In this document: piece after piece, positions 36,956 to 45,452 of the stretch | Layout: the number at the start of each line of letters is the position of its first letter | Position numbering within the stretch: the stretch's first letter is position 1 | Origin: Pseudomonas sp. EpS/L25 | Lineage (GTDB): Bacteria; Pseudomonadota; Gammaproteobacteria; Pseudomonadales; Pseudomonadaceae | Direction of reading: 5' to 3' | Length of the DNA stretch: 64,000 bases | Assembly (NCBI RefSeq): GCF_001512295.1 | Contig: NZ_LNUP01000014.1 | Coordinates: 1-64,000 of the forward strand | Notes under the pieces: generated by a model | What the model was told of the DNA's origin: nothing | What the model saw: only the letters and a program-made list of their open reading frames with translations | The model's database searches: none | Made by a program: the position numbers and the translations under genes

Positions 36956-37084
36956 TAGTGTCTCTTTAAGGCGATTGTTCCTACTCTTGGCACGTTTCCA
37001 GACGGCTTTTGCTCGACAGGTACGGCCAACAGAAATCGCTAACCAGAAGCACCAACGCAGCCTGAGTGAGCCCCAACTTTCAGT

Positions 37085-37415
37085 TGGCACCCAGTGCCCC
37101 GTCTGGCCGGCCGAGCGGCAGGGTCGAGTAAGCGGGTGAGCGGCATGGATGCCGCGAAAGGGGCCGAGGGCCAAGGACGGCCCTTCGGCCCCGGCCCGCT
37201 GGAGCGGCGCTGACGTGAGGGCATCCTGCGCAGGGCGCAGGACCGGCCAGGTGGGGCAAGCATTTTTGGTTACTTTTTTTGCGACTGAAAAAGTAACCCG
37301 CCCGGCGAGGGCGGAACAAAAGCTCACCGAGCACACCGCAAATCAGCTTGGCGACCAAGCTAACCGCCCCCACCCCACCCCTCCCCCGCAAGCGGGAGAG
37401 GGAGCTGTCCAGCGT
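37085..37415. repeat. Long inverted repeat, right arm
   Basis: This arm mirrors 36631-36955 (GGTTACTTTTTTTGCGAC, GTAACCCGCCCGGCG, CCCGCAAGCGGGAGAGGG), with a ~130-bp non-repeated centre (36956-37084). The rest of the 36483-37499 gap, including bases up to the cio operon end, shows no gene. Similar T/A-rich AAAGTAACC blocks are a known dispersed type in Pseudomonas intergenic DNA. Confidence 0.75.
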
Positions 37416-37499
37416 AAAGGGTAGCTTTCCAGCATAGGATTGCGTCCCGCGTAGGGTGGATGACGGCGCAGCCTCATCCACCAAAACACCCGAGAGAAG

Positions 37500-37661
37500 T
37501 CAGTGCGACTTGAGCCCCGCCGCCGTCAGCACCAGTCGCAGCACCCAGGCCACCACGCCCAGTGCCACCAGGCTGCAGGCCCAGATGCCGGCCATCCAGG
37601 CCAGCCGCTGCCAGAGCGGCTTGTTGTCGGCGGGATTGGGTTCGCGCGAGCGGCCGACCAT
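37500..37661 (-). CDS. DUF2474 small membrane protein of the bd-type oxidase (CydX-like role)
   Basis: 53 aa: it starts VGRSREPNPADNKPLWQRLA, then has one transmembrane segment (AGIWACSLVALGVVAWVLRL), and ends TAAGLKSH. It matches the small DUF2474 proteins that follow cioB in Pseudomonas. Its ATG shares one base with the cioB stop (TGATG), so it is translationally coupled. By analogy with CydX it probably stabilises the oxidase. Confidence 0.85.
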   Translation of the reverse strand: MVGRSREPNPADNKPLWQRLAWMAGIWACSLVALGVVAWVLRLVLTAAGLKSH

Positions 37662-38683
37662 CAGTGGTAGCCCTCCCCCGCGCGTACCTTGCCGCGGAAC
37701 ACGTAGTAGCCCCAGAAGGTGTACATCAGGGTGATGGGGATGATGAACAGGGTGCCGATGAGCAGGAACAGCTGGCTCTGCGGCGGCGACGAGGCCTCCC
37801 AGATGGAGACCGCTGGCGGGATGATGTTCGGCCAGAGGCTGATGCCCAGGCCACTGTAGCCGAGGAAGATCAGCGCCAGGGTCAGCAGGAAGGGCGCATG
37901 GTGCGAGTCCTCGCGCAGGATGGCGCGCAGCAGGGCCAGGGTCACCACACCCACCAGGATCGGCACCGGCAGGAACCAGACCAGGTTGGGCATGCTGAAC
38001 CAGCGGTCGGAAATCGCCGCCTGGCTCAGCGGGGTCCAGATGCTAACCACCACGGTGAAGGCCAGCAGCAGGAACAGCAGCGGCTTGGTCAGGCGGCGCA
38101 TGGTGGCCTGCAGCGGGCCCTCGGTCTTCATGATCAGCCAGGTGCTGCCCAGCAGGGCGTAGGCGGCGATCACACCCAGGCCGCAGAACAGCGAGAAGGG
38201 CGTCAGCCAGTCCAGCGGGCCACCGACGTACTGGCGATTCTCCACCGGGAAGCCTTCGATGAAGGCGCCCAGCGCCACGCCCTGGCAGAAGCTGGCCAGC
38301 AGCGAACCGAAGATGAAGGACTTGTCCCACAGGGCTTCCTTGCCTTCCTGGACCTTGAAGCGGAACTCGAAGGCCACGCCACGGAAGATCAGCCCGATCA
38401 GCATGAAGATCAGCGGCAGGTAGAGCGCCGGCAAAATCACCGAGTAGGCCAGCGGGAAGGCGCCGTAGAGCCCGGCCCCGCCCAGCACCAGCCAGGTTTC
38501 GTTGCCGTCCCAGATGGGCGCCACGGTGTTCATCATCACGTCGCGGTCTTCCTTGCCCTTGACGAAGGGAAAGAGGATGCCGATACCCAGGTCGAAGCCG
38601 TCCATGACCACGTACATCATGAGACCGAAGATGATGATGATCGCCCAGATCAGCGGGAGGTCGATGCCAGGGATGCCGTTCAT
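37661..38683 (-). CDS. cioB: Cytochrome bd-type (cyanide-insensitive) quinol oxidase subunit II
   Basis: 340 aa integral membrane protein with about eight helices. It has the conserved MYVVMDGFDLGIGILFPFV and NTVAPIWDGNETWLVLGGAG near the N-terminus, and RGVAFEFRFKVQ in the third helix region. With CioA it forms the terminal oxidase that passes electrons from quinol to oxygen without proton pumping. It overlaps cioA by 4 bp and the DUF2474 gene by 1 bp. Confidence 0.94.
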   Translation of the reverse strand: MNGIPGIDLPLIWAIIIIFGLMMYVVMDGFDLGIGILFPFVKGKEDRDVMMNTVAPIWDGNETWLVLGGAGLYGAFPLAYSVILPALYLPLIFMLIGLIFRGVAFEFRFKVQEGKEALWDKSFIFGSLLASFCQGVALGAFIEGFPVENRQYVGGPLDWLTPFSLFCGLGVIAAYALLGSTWLIMKTEGPLQATMRRLTKPLLFLLLAFTVVVSIWTPLSQAAISDRWFSMPNLVWFLPVPILVGVVTLALLRAILREDSHHAPFLLTLALIFLGYSGLGISLWPNIIPPAVSIWEASSPPQSQLFLLIGTLFIIPITLMYTFWGYYVFRGKVRAGEGYH

Positions 38684-40125
38684 GCGCGGTCTCCGCTCAA
38701 CTGGTCATTGGGATTGTGTTCTTCCAGGCCATCGTCGGCGCCCGACAGCGGCCGCTTGGGATGGCGATCGGTACCCGGACCGCCGGAGGTGGGCAGGTCG
38801 CCTTCACCGGTGTGCGGGCCCTTGCCGATCATGCGCAGGGCGTAGAGGGTGCCGATGCCGAACACGGCGAAGTAGACCACCACGAAGGCCACCAGGGTGA
38901 TGCTCAGCTGGGTGACGCTGTGGTTGGACACCCCGTCCTTGGTGCGCAGCAAGCCGTAGACGATCCACGGCTGGCGGCCTACCTCGGTGGTGAACCAGCC
39001 GGCCAGCAGGGCGATCAGGCCAATGGGCCCGGTGCAGACCATGAACCTCAGGAAGGCGCGGGTCTCGAACAGCTTGCCGCGCCAGCGCAGCCAGGCGCTC
39101 CACAGGCCGGCGGCGATCATCAGCAGGCCGAGGGCGACCATGATGCGGAACGACCAGAACACCACGTAGGCCGGCGGCCGGTCTTCCTTGGGGAAGTCCT
39201 TGAGCGCCGGGATCGGCTCGGTGAAGCTGTGCTTGAGGATCAGGCTACCCAGCACCGGGATCTCCAGCTTGAAGCGGGTTTCCTCGCGCTCCATGTCCGG
39301 CCAGCCGAACAGGATCAGCGGGGTCGCCTCGCCGGGCGGATTCTCCCAGTGGCCTTCCATCGCGGCGATCTTGGCCGGCTGGTGCTCCAGCGTATTGAGG
39401 CCGTGGGCATCACCGACCATGGCCTGGATCGGGGCCACCAGCAGGGCCATCCACAGCGCCATGGAGAACATCTTGCGCACCGCCGGGTTGTCGTTGCCGC
39501 GCAGCAGGTGCCAGGCGGCCGAGGCGCCGACCAGGAAGGCCACCGACAAATAGGCGGCGATGGTCATGTGTGCCCAGCGGAAGGGGAAGGACGGGTTGAA
39601 GATCACCGCCAGCCAGTCCACCGGCACGATGCGGCCGTCGACGATCTCGAAGCCGGTCGGGGTGTGCATCCAGCTGTTGGAGGCAAGAATCCAGAAGGTC
39701 GACATCAGGGTGCCGATCGCCACCATCACCGTCGAGAAGAAGTGCAGGCCACGGCCCACGCGATTCCAGCCGAACAGCATGACGCCGAGGAAGCCGGCTT
39801 CGATGAAGAAGGCGGTGAGCACCTCGTAGGTCAGTAGCGGCCCGGTCACGGCACCGGCGAAGTCGGAGAAGCCGCTCCAGTTGGTGCCGAACTCATAGGC
39901 CATCACCAGGCCGGACACCACGCCCATGCCGAAGAAGATGGCAAAGATCTTCAGCCAGAAGTGGTACAGGTCCTTGTAGACGTGGTCGTCGGTCTTCAGC
40001 CAGAGGCCTTCGAGCACGGCGAGAAAGCTCGCGGTACCGATGGACAACGCCGGGAAGATGATGTGGAAGGAGACGGTGAAGGCGAACTGGATCCGCGCGA
40101 GATCCAGGGCTTCGAGGCCGAGCAT
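38680..40125 (-). CDS. cioA: Cytochrome bd-type (cyanide-insensitive) quinol oxidase subunit I
   Basis: 481 aa. Heme-ligand regions are visible: His in ARIQFAFTVSFHIIFPALSI (high-spin heme), His in RWAHMTIAAYLSVAFLVGAS and Met in the IQAMVGDAHGLNTLEHQPAK region. The GRQPW motif (TTEVGRQPWIVYGLLRT) is conserved, and the Q-loop is short, as in CioA rather than E. coli CydA. The start ATG 40125 has AGAGGAA. In P. aeruginosa this operon is repressed by ANR at low oxygen; an ANR-like half-palindrome lies ~140 bp upstream. Confidence 0.95.
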   Translation of the reverse strand: MLGLEALDLARIQFAFTVSFHIIFPALSIGTASFLAVLEGLWLKTDDHVYKDLYHFWLKIFAIFFGMGVVSGLVMAYEFGTNWSGFSDFAGAVTGPLLTYEVLTAFFIEAGFLGVMLFGWNRVGRGLHFFSTVMVAIGTLMSTFWILASNSWMHTPTGFEIVDGRIVPVDWLAVIFNPSFPFRWAHMTIAAYLSVAFLVGASAAWHLLRGNDNPAVRKMFSMALWMALLVAPIQAMVGDAHGLNTLEHQPAKIAAMEGHWENPPGEATPLILFGWPDMEREETRFKLEIPVLGSLILKHSFTEPIPALKDFPKEDRPPAYVVFWSFRIMVALGLLMIAAGLWSAWLRWRGKLFETRAFLRFMVCTGPIGLIALLAGWFTTEVGRQPWIVYGLLRTKDGVSNHSVTQLSITLVAFVVVYFAVFGIGTLYALRMIGKGPHTGEGDLPTSGGPGTDRHPKRPLSGADDGLEEHNPNDQLSGDRA

Positions 40126-40162
40126 GATGATTCCTCTCAGGCAAGCCGGCCATCGAGGGTAG

Positions 40163-40209
40163 CCGGTCGAGTAAGACGCTGACCGAGGTTCGAACCCCTC
40201 GGCGACCGG
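40163..40209 (-). promoter_or_regulatory. Nested hairpin in the cio leader
   Basis: CCGGTCG (40163-40169) pairs with CGACCGG (40203-40209), and inside it CCGAGG-TTCGAACC-CCTCGG forms a second stem that resembles a tRNA T-arm. It lies 38-84 bases upstream of cioA and could be a leader structure or a dyad operator. Confidence 0.35.
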
Positions 40210-40265
40210 ACGGTTCTAGCGCAACGGGAAAAACCGCCGGCTAGCCCATCCAGTCGGCCGCAGGG

Positions 40266-40279
40266 CTGACGTGGATCAA
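40266..40279. promoter_or_regulatory. ANR/FNR-like box upstream of cioA
   Basis: CTGACGTGGATCAA fits the TTGAT-N4-ATCAA consensus perfectly in one half and at three of five positions in the other. Its place in the cioA promoter region agrees with known ANR control of cioAB in P. aeruginosa. It is also close to the divergent MFS gene. Confidence 0.35.
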
Positions 40280-40393
40280 CGCCAGGCTTTAGAGTAGTCC
40301 TCCTGGATACATTTGCTTACGTGGTTCGATGTCGCACTGGGCAGGCTGTCGCACCCCCGCAGTTGTATGACGATCAGTCCCAGGTGGCTTAAG

Positions 40394-41647
40394 ATGCCGC
40401 CTCCGCCCCGAGCCCCCGTCATGTCCGGCGATACACTGCTGCTGCGTCACCATCGTCCCTTCGTCGCTTTCTGGTTCGCCCGCATCTGCACTGCCGGCAG
40501 CTTCCAGATGCTCACCGTGGCCATCGGCTGGCACCTCTACTCCCTCACCGGCAACGTGCTCGACCTGGGGCTGGTCGGGTTGGTGGAATTCCTGCCACGG
40601 GTGCTGTTCATGCTGCACACCGGCCACGTCGCCGATCGCTACGACCGCCGCCGGGTCGCCGCCCTCTGCCAGACCGGCCAGGGGCTGATCGCCCTGGCAT
40701 TGCTGGTGGGCAGCCTGAATCAGGCAGTGACCCGCGAGCTGATCTTTATCCTCGCCTTCTGCCTGGGCACTGCCCGCGCCTTCGAGCAGCCCACCACCCA
40801 GGCGCTGCTGCCCAACATCGTGCCGCCGGCGATCTTCCCGCGCGCCATCGCCGCGGCGGCCTCGGCCATGCAGGGGGCCACCATCATCGCCCCCGCGCTC
40901 GGTGGCCTGCTCTATGCCCTCGGCGCCGCCTGGGTCTATGGCCCGGCCCTGCTGTTCTACGGCGTGGCGGTATTACTGGTCTCCAGCCTGCCGGCGCGGC
41001 AGACGCCCAGCCAGAAGGAAAAGCCGACCCTGGACAACCTGCTGGCCGGCATCCGCTTCATCCGGAGCCGCCCGGATGTGCTCGGCGCCATCTCCCTGGA
41101 TCTCTTCGCCGTACTCCTGGGTGGCGCCACCGCCCTGCTCCCGGTGTTCGCCGCCGACATCCTGCTCACCGGCCCCTGGGGCCTGGGCCTGCTGCGCTCG
41201 GCGCCGGCGGTGGGCGCCCTGGGCATGTCCTTCCTGCTCGCCTACGTCAGTCTCGATCGCCACGTGGGACGCATCATGTTCGGCGCGGTGGGCCTCTTCG
41301 GCGTGGCCACCATCGCCTTCGGCCTCTCGACCTCGCTGTGGTTCTCGCTGTTCACCCTGGTGGTGCTGGGCGCCGCCGACATGGTCAGCGTGGTGATCCG
41401 CAGCTCCTTCGTCCAGCTGGCGACCCCCGATGCCATGCGCGGCCGGGTCAGCGCGGTCAACGGCCTGTTCATCGGCGCCTCCAACCAGCTCGGCGAGTTC
41501 GAGTCCGGGGTCACCGCGCATTTCTTCGGCACGGTGCCGGCGGTGGTGCTGGGCGGCGTCGGCACCCTGGTGGTCACCGGGGTGTGGATGAAGCTGTTTC
41601 CGGGCCTGGCCAAGCGCGACCGGCTGCACGAACCACCCCAGCCCTGA
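40394..41647 (+). CDS. MFS exporter (EntS/DHA3-like)
   Basis: 417 aa from ATG 40394 (AGGTGG upstream); ATG 40421 is the alternative but lacks a ribosome site. There are about 12 helices: FVAFWFARICTAGSFQMLTV, IGWHLYSLTGNVLDLGLVGL, the loop GHVADRYDRRRVAALCQ (motif A type), and GATIIAPALGGLLYALGAAW. The pattern fits the DHA3/enterobactin-exporter branch, which extrudes siderophores or drugs. The substrate is unknown. It is divergent from the cio operon. Confidence 0.82.
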   Translation: MPPPPRAPVMSGDTLLLRHHRPFVAFWFARICTAGSFQMLTVAIGWHLYSLTGNVLDLGLVGLVEFLPRVLFMLHTGHVADRYDRRRVAALCQTGQGLIALALLVGSLNQAVTRELIFILAFCLGTARAFEQPTTQALLPNIVPPAIFPRAIAAAASAMQGATIIAPALGGLLYALGAAWVYGPALLFYGVAVLLVSSLPARQTPSQKEKPTLDNLLAGIRFIRSRPDVLGAISLDLFAVLLGGATALLPVFAADILLTGPWGLGLLRSAPAVGALGMSFLLAYVSLDRHVGRIMFGAVGLFGVATIAFGLSTSLWFSLFTLVVLGAADMVSVVIRSSFVQLATPDAMRGRVSAVNGLFIGASNQLGEFESGVTAHFFGTVPAVVLGGVGTLVVTGVWMKLFPGLAKRDRLHEPPQP

Positions 41648-41731
41648 ACATCCGGCAACGCTCGCGGGCTGAACCTAGACCCGAGCGGAACGGTCAGCAG
41701 TCAGACACCTTTTCCGCGCAGGAGTCTGGAC

Positions 41732-42535
41732 ATGCAGCTTTCCCTCAACGGCCAGGTCGCCCTGGTCACCGGCGGCAGCTCCGGGATCGGCGCCGCCGTC
41801 GCCGAAGCCCTGGGCAAGGCCGGTGCCGCCGTCGCCATCAACTACCATTCCCACGCCGAGCCGGCCGAAGAACTGGCCCAGCGCATCCAGGCCGCCGGCG
41901 GCCGCGCCATTGCCGTAGGCGGCGACGTCGGCGACGAGGCCGCGGTCAAGGCCATGTTCGAGCGCACCCTGGAAGCCTTCGGCCGCCTGGACATCCTGGT
42001 CGCCAACTCCGGCCTGCAAAAGGACGCGGCGGTGGCCGACATGTCCCTCGAGGACTGGAACACGGTGATCAACACCAACCTCACCGGGCAGTTCCTCTGC
42101 GCCCAGGCGGCGATCCGGCAGTTCCGCCGGCAGGGCCGCGACGAAAGCATCTCCCGCGCCCTGGGCAAGATCATCCATATGAGCTCGGTGCACGAGGTCA
42201 TCCCCTGGGCCGGCCACGTCAACTACGCCGCCTCCAAGGGCGGGGTCAACCTGCTGATGCGCAGCCTGGCCCAGGAAGTGGCCGCCGAGGGCATCCGCGT
42301 CAACAGCATCGCCCCGGGCGCCATCGCCACCGCCATCAACGAAGAGGTGACCGGTGACGAGGCCAAGGCCCGCGAGCTGCTCAGGCTGATCCCCTACAAG
42401 CGCGTCGGCAAGGTCGAGGACGTGGGCAACGTGGCGGTCTTCCTCGCCAGCGACCTGGCCGACTACATCGTCGGCACCACCCTCTTCGTCGACGGCGGCA
42501 TGTGCCTCTATCCGGGATTCGAAGACAATGGCTGA
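41732..42535 (+). CDS. SDR-family dehydrogenase, glucose 1-dehydrogenase-like
   Basis: 267 aa. Cofactor motif TGGSSGIGAAVAEAL, NSG (VANSGLQKDA), catalytic Ser-Tyr-Lys in MSSVHEVIPW and NYAASKGG, and the C-terminal FVDGGMCLYPGF typical of glucose 1-dehydrogenases. It oxidises a sugar or polyol with NAD(P). A strong AGGAG precedes the start. Its end overlaps the GH15 gene by 8 bp, so the two are co-expressed, consistent with glucose released by GH15 being oxidised here (inference). Confidence 0.88.
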   Translation: MQLSLNGQVALVTGGSSGIGAAVAEALGKAGAAVAINYHSHAEPAEELAQRIQAAGGRAIAVGGDVGDEAAVKAMFERTLEAFGRLDILVANSGLQKDAAVADMSLEDWNTVINTNLTGQFLCAQAAIRQFRRQGRDESISRALGKIIHMSSVHEVIPWAGHVNYAASKGGVNLLMRSLAQEVAAEGIRVNSIAPGAIATAINEEVTGDEAKARELLRLIPYKRVGKVEDVGNVAVFLASDLADYIVGTTLFVDGGMCLYPGFEDNG

Positions 42536-44357
42536 TTCCACCTCCGTGCACGCCCGCCGCAGTATCGGCGCCCACGGTGTCATCGGCGACCTGCGCACCT
42601 GCGCCCTGGTCGCCACCGACGGCACCATCGACCACTTCTGCTGGCCGAACCTGGACAGCCCTTCGGTGTTCGCCTCCCTGCTGGATTCGGAAAAAGCCGG
42701 CTACTTCAGCCTGGCGCCGGTCTGGGAAGACGCCCGCGAACAACAGCTCTACCTGCCGGATACCAACATCCTGCAGACCCGCTGGCTGTCGGCGGAGGGA
42801 GTCGCCGAGGTCACCGACCTGATGCCGGTGTGCAGCAGCGAGGACACCCAGCCGCGCATCGTCCGCCGCGTGCAGGTGGTGGCCGGGCGCTGCCGTTTCC
42901 GCCTGGTCTGCGCTCCGGCCCACGACTATGCCCGTGCCGAGACCCGCGCCCGCCTGGTGGACGGCGGCGCCCTGTTCGAAGCCGCTGGCCAGCCGACCCT
43001 GCGCCTGGTGTCGGACGTCACCCTGCGGGTCGACGGCAACGCGGCCCTGGCCGAGTTCGAACTGGAACAGGGTGAGCAATTGGATTTCGTCTTTGGCTGC
43101 GCTGAAGACGACAAGGTCGTCGCCGGCCAGAGCGATCTCTGCTTCGAGGACACCCTCGCCTACTGGACCTCTTGGGCCGCCAAGAGTCACTACCAGGGGC
43201 GCTGGCGCGAGATGGTCACCCGCTCGGCCCTGGCACTGAAGCTGCTGACCTCCTGCAAGCACGGTTCCATCGCCGCGGCCGCCACCTTCAGCCTGCCCGA
43301 AGCCCTGGGTGGCGAGCGCAACTGGGACTATCGCGCCTCCTGGATCCGCGACGCCTCCTTTACCGTCTACGCCTTCATGCGCCTGGGCTACACCCAGGAA
43401 GCCAAGGATTTCACCCACTGGGTCGGCCAGTGCGTGGAAAACAGTCACAACGCTCCGGAAAAGCTGCAGATCATGTATCGCCTGGACGGCGGCCTGGACC
43501 TGCCCGAGGAAACCCTCGACCACCTGGCGGGCTATGCCGACTCGAGTCCGGTACGCATCGGCAACGAGGCCTACAAACAGGTCCAGCTGGACATCTATGG
43601 CGAGCTGATGGACGCCATCTACCTGTCCAACAAGTATGGCGAAGCCATCTCCCACCACGGCTGGAAGGACGTGGTGCGGATGATCGACCACGTCTGCGAG
43701 AACTGGAACCAGCCCGATGCCGGTATCTGGGAGATGCGCGGCGATCCCGAGCACTTCCTGCATTCACGGCTGATGTGCTGGGTGGCCATCGACCGCGCCA
43801 TGCGGCTGTCGGTCAAGCGCTCGCTGCCGATGCCCTACGAACGCTGGTACGCCGCCCGTGCCGCCATCCAGGAAGACATCTGGGACAACTTCTGGAACGC
43901 CGAGCTGGGTCACTTCACCTCGACCCGCCACGGCAAGAGCCTGGACGCCGCCCTGCTGCTGATGCCGCTGGTGCGCTTCGTCAGCGCCACCGACCCCATG
44001 TGGCTGTCCACCCTCGACGCCATCAAGACCAACCTAGCCTATGACGGCATGATCCGCCGCTACAACCCGGTCGACACCCCGGCCGACAACCTCAAGGGTG
44101 AGGAAGGCGCCTTCGTCGCCTGCTCCTTCTGGTACGTCGAATGCCTGGCCCGCGCCGGCCGGGTCGACGAAGCCCATCTGGAATTCGAGAAACTGCTGGG
44201 CTACGCCAACCCGCTGGGCCTCTACGCCGAGGAACTGGACAAGCGCGGCTATCCCCTGGGCAACATCCCCCAGGCGCTGTCGCACCTGGCGCTGATCAGC
44301 ACGGCCTTCTTCCTGGATCGCAAGCTGAGCGGCAAGGACCCGCAGTGGCAGCCGTAG
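42528..44357 (+). CDS. Glycoside hydrolase family 15 protein (glucoamylase/trehalase type)
   Basis: 609 aa, cytoplasmic (no signal peptide). The N-terminal beta-sandwich (IGAHGVIGDLRTCALVATDG, WPNLDSPSVFASLLD; ~10-250) is followed by the (alpha/alpha)6 barrel with NWDYRASWIRDASFTVYAFM, the acid Glu in DAGIWEMRGDPEHF, and the base Glu region GEEGAFVACSFWYVECLARA. Bacterial members cleave trehalose, maltose or alpha-1,4-glucans to glucose. It overlaps the upstream dehydrogenase gene. Confidence 0.92.
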   Translation: MADSTSVHARRSIGAHGVIGDLRTCALVATDGTIDHFCWPNLDSPSVFASLLDSEKAGYFSLAPVWEDAREQQLYLPDTNILQTRWLSAEGVAEVTDLMPVCSSEDTQPRIVRRVQVVAGRCRFRLVCAPAHDYARAETRARLVDGGALFEAAGQPTLRLVSDVTLRVDGNAALAEFELEQGEQLDFVFGCAEDDKVVAGQSDLCFEDTLAYWTSWAAKSHYQGRWREMVTRSALALKLLTSCKHGSIAAAATFSLPEALGGERNWDYRASWIRDASFTVYAFMRLGYTQEAKDFTHWVGQCVENSHNAPEKLQIMYRLDGGLDLPEETLDHLAGYADSSPVRIGNEAYKQVQLDIYGELMDAIYLSNKYGEAISHHGWKDVVRMIDHVCENWNQPDAGIWEMRGDPEHFLHSRLMCWVAIDRAMRLSVKRSLPMPYERWYAARAAIQEDIWDNFWNAELGHFTSTRHGKSLDAALLLMPLVRFVSATDPMWLSTLDAIKTNLAYDGMIRRYNPVDTPADNLKGEEGAFVACSFWYVECLARAGRVDEAHLEFEKLLGYANPLGLYAEELDKRGYPLGNIPQALSHLALISTAFFLDRKLSGKDPQWQP

Positions 44358-44405
44358 ATAAGCTTGGCTGATCCCTCTATGTATCGCCGGCTCGGCTTGA
44401 ACCCA

Positions 44406-44446
44406 ATCGCGGCCATGGCGGTCCGCCGATGCGGCCGCTCCTACAG
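44406..44446. repeat. REP sequence (Pseudomonas type)
   Basis: TCGCGGCCATGGCGG and GCGGCCGCTCCTACAG form the GC-rich imperfect palindrome typical of Pseudomonas REP elements. A second unit lies inverted at 44656. Confidence 0.65.
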
Positions 44447-44504
44447 GAAGAGGTACGCCGGTTTGACGTGATCTTTGCCGTGGCTGATGAAACTGAACGC
44501 CTGC

Positions 44505-44570
44505 TCGGATAGCCCCCTCTCCCCTCGGGAGAGGGTTGGGGTGAGGGCCTCCTCGCCACCAAGTCTCCAG
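44505..44570. repeat. Dispersed palindromic CTCTCCC..GGGAGAGGG repeat
   Basis: CCTCTCCCCTCGGGAGAGG is a hairpin followed by GTTGGGGTGAGGGC, the same module found near the outer ends of the long inverted repeat at 36640 and 37380. It is non-coding. Confidence 0.55.
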
Positions 44571-44655
44571 TGGAAAAGGCTGCGTCGTTTTCCACGCTAC
44601 GTGAGGTATCCCAACAGCGATAAGACAGTTGCTCCTACAGACTGCGATGTAACCC

Positions 44656-44680
44656 GTAGGAGCGGCCCATGGCCGCGATA
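44656..44680. repeat. REP sequence, inverted unit
   Basis: GTAGGAGCGGCCCATGGCCG with CGATA following is the reverse-oriented partner of the REP at 44406-44446. The pair brackets another repeat, a BIME-like arrangement. The rest of the 44358-44831 gap shows no gene. Confidence 0.65.
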
Positions 44681-44732
44681 GCCCAGTCACTTAGAGGTTC
44701 AGGCAAGACTCCCTCAAGGTCAGACAGCAACC

Positions 44733-44769
44733 GCCATCACTCAATCATTCGTAGAGCGAGTGATGGCGC
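44733..44769. terminator. Hairpin downstream of the response regulator
   Basis: CGCCATCACTC (44733-44743) and GAGTGATGGCG (44759-44769) make an 11-bp perfect stem with a 15-base loop, ~60 bases past the response regulator stop. It lacks a T-tract, so transcript-end function is uncertain. Confidence 0.4.
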
Positions 44770-44831
44770 AGCTAATCCGCAGATGGCAAGACAACGCCTG
44801 ATCACTCGACGCCCAGCCATTCCGCCCGTCC

Positions 44832-45236
44832 TTACGCCACCCGGCTCTGCCCCAGCACCTCGTTGACGCAACGGGCCATGTCGTCGATGTGCCACGGCTT
44901 GGGCATGAAGCGGGCGCGGCCGGCACCACGGGGGATCGTCAGGCGATCGCCGGACGTGAGGATGACCGGGATGTGCGGCCAGCGCTGGGAGACCACCTGG
45001 GCGAGTGCCTCGCCGTCAATCTGCCCAGGCATGCGTACGTCGGTGAAGAGCACGTCGACCCGCGCATTGATCTGTTCCAGGTAGCTCAGCGCCGCATCGG
45101 CGGTGGGCAGGGCCACCACCTGCAGGTCGACCAGGCTCTCCAAGGCTTCCGTGGCCAATTCCCGCAGCAACGGCTCGTCCTCTACCAAGAGCAGTAGCGG
45201 ACGATAGGAGCCGAGTGGAGCGGATGCCTGGGTCAT
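44832..45236 (-). CDS. Stand-alone response regulator receiver domain
   Basis: 134 aa, CheY-like with no output domain. The acidic pocket is VEDEP, the phosphoacceptor Asp is in DVLFTDVRMPGQ, the Thr/Ser switch is in VILTSGDR, and the conserved Lys is in RFMPKPWH. It likely relays phosphate in a multi-step pathway or is controlled by a hybrid kinase encoded elsewhere. No kinase is adjacent. ATG 45236 is used because the earlier codon is TTG. Confidence 0.85.
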   Translation of the reverse strand: MTQASAPLGSYRPLLLLVEDEPLLRELATEALESLVDLQVVALPTADAALSYLEQINARVDVLFTDVRMPGQIDGEALAQVVSQRWPHIPVILTSGDRLTIPRGAGRARFMPKPWHIDDMARCVNEVLGQSRVA

Positions 45237-45394
45237 ACCCAACAGACTTTGCCGGGCAGGCTCGGTTCTGGCCGTTCAGGCCTCTCATGTCCCAAAGTCG
45301 ACAACCGGCAGTGACGCCCCTCTAAACGGCAACTTTCAGCGCCTCCTTGACTCGAAGCGTTCACCCATGGGGGCGCCTGTGGTATTCTTTTTTA

Positions 45395-45408
45395 ATCGAA
45401 CGATCAAT
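45395..45408. promoter_or_regulatory. BetI-like operator upstream of betT
   Basis: ATCGAACGATCAAT matches the inverted ATTGAACGTTCAAT core recalled for BetI-type TetR repressors at 12 of 14 positions. It lies 44 bases before the BCCT gene in an A/T-rich promoter region. BetI releases DNA when choline is present, which fits choline-induced import. Confidence 0.5.
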
Positions 45409-45452
45409 AAAAAAAGAATCCCTCCCCTTTCGGCAGCTCGCAAGGAGTCCCC

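Noticed and set aside
36497-37484. Several 60-136-codon frames in the long inverted repeat
   Set aside because: They are mirror-image translations of repeat DNA (for example the recurrent FSVAKKVTKNACP) with no independent support.
40181-40210. tRNA gene suggested by a GGTTCGAACCCC T-arm-like hairpin
   Set aside because: Only ~45 bases separate the possible acceptor strands, with no D- or anticodon arm; it is treated as a leader hairpin.
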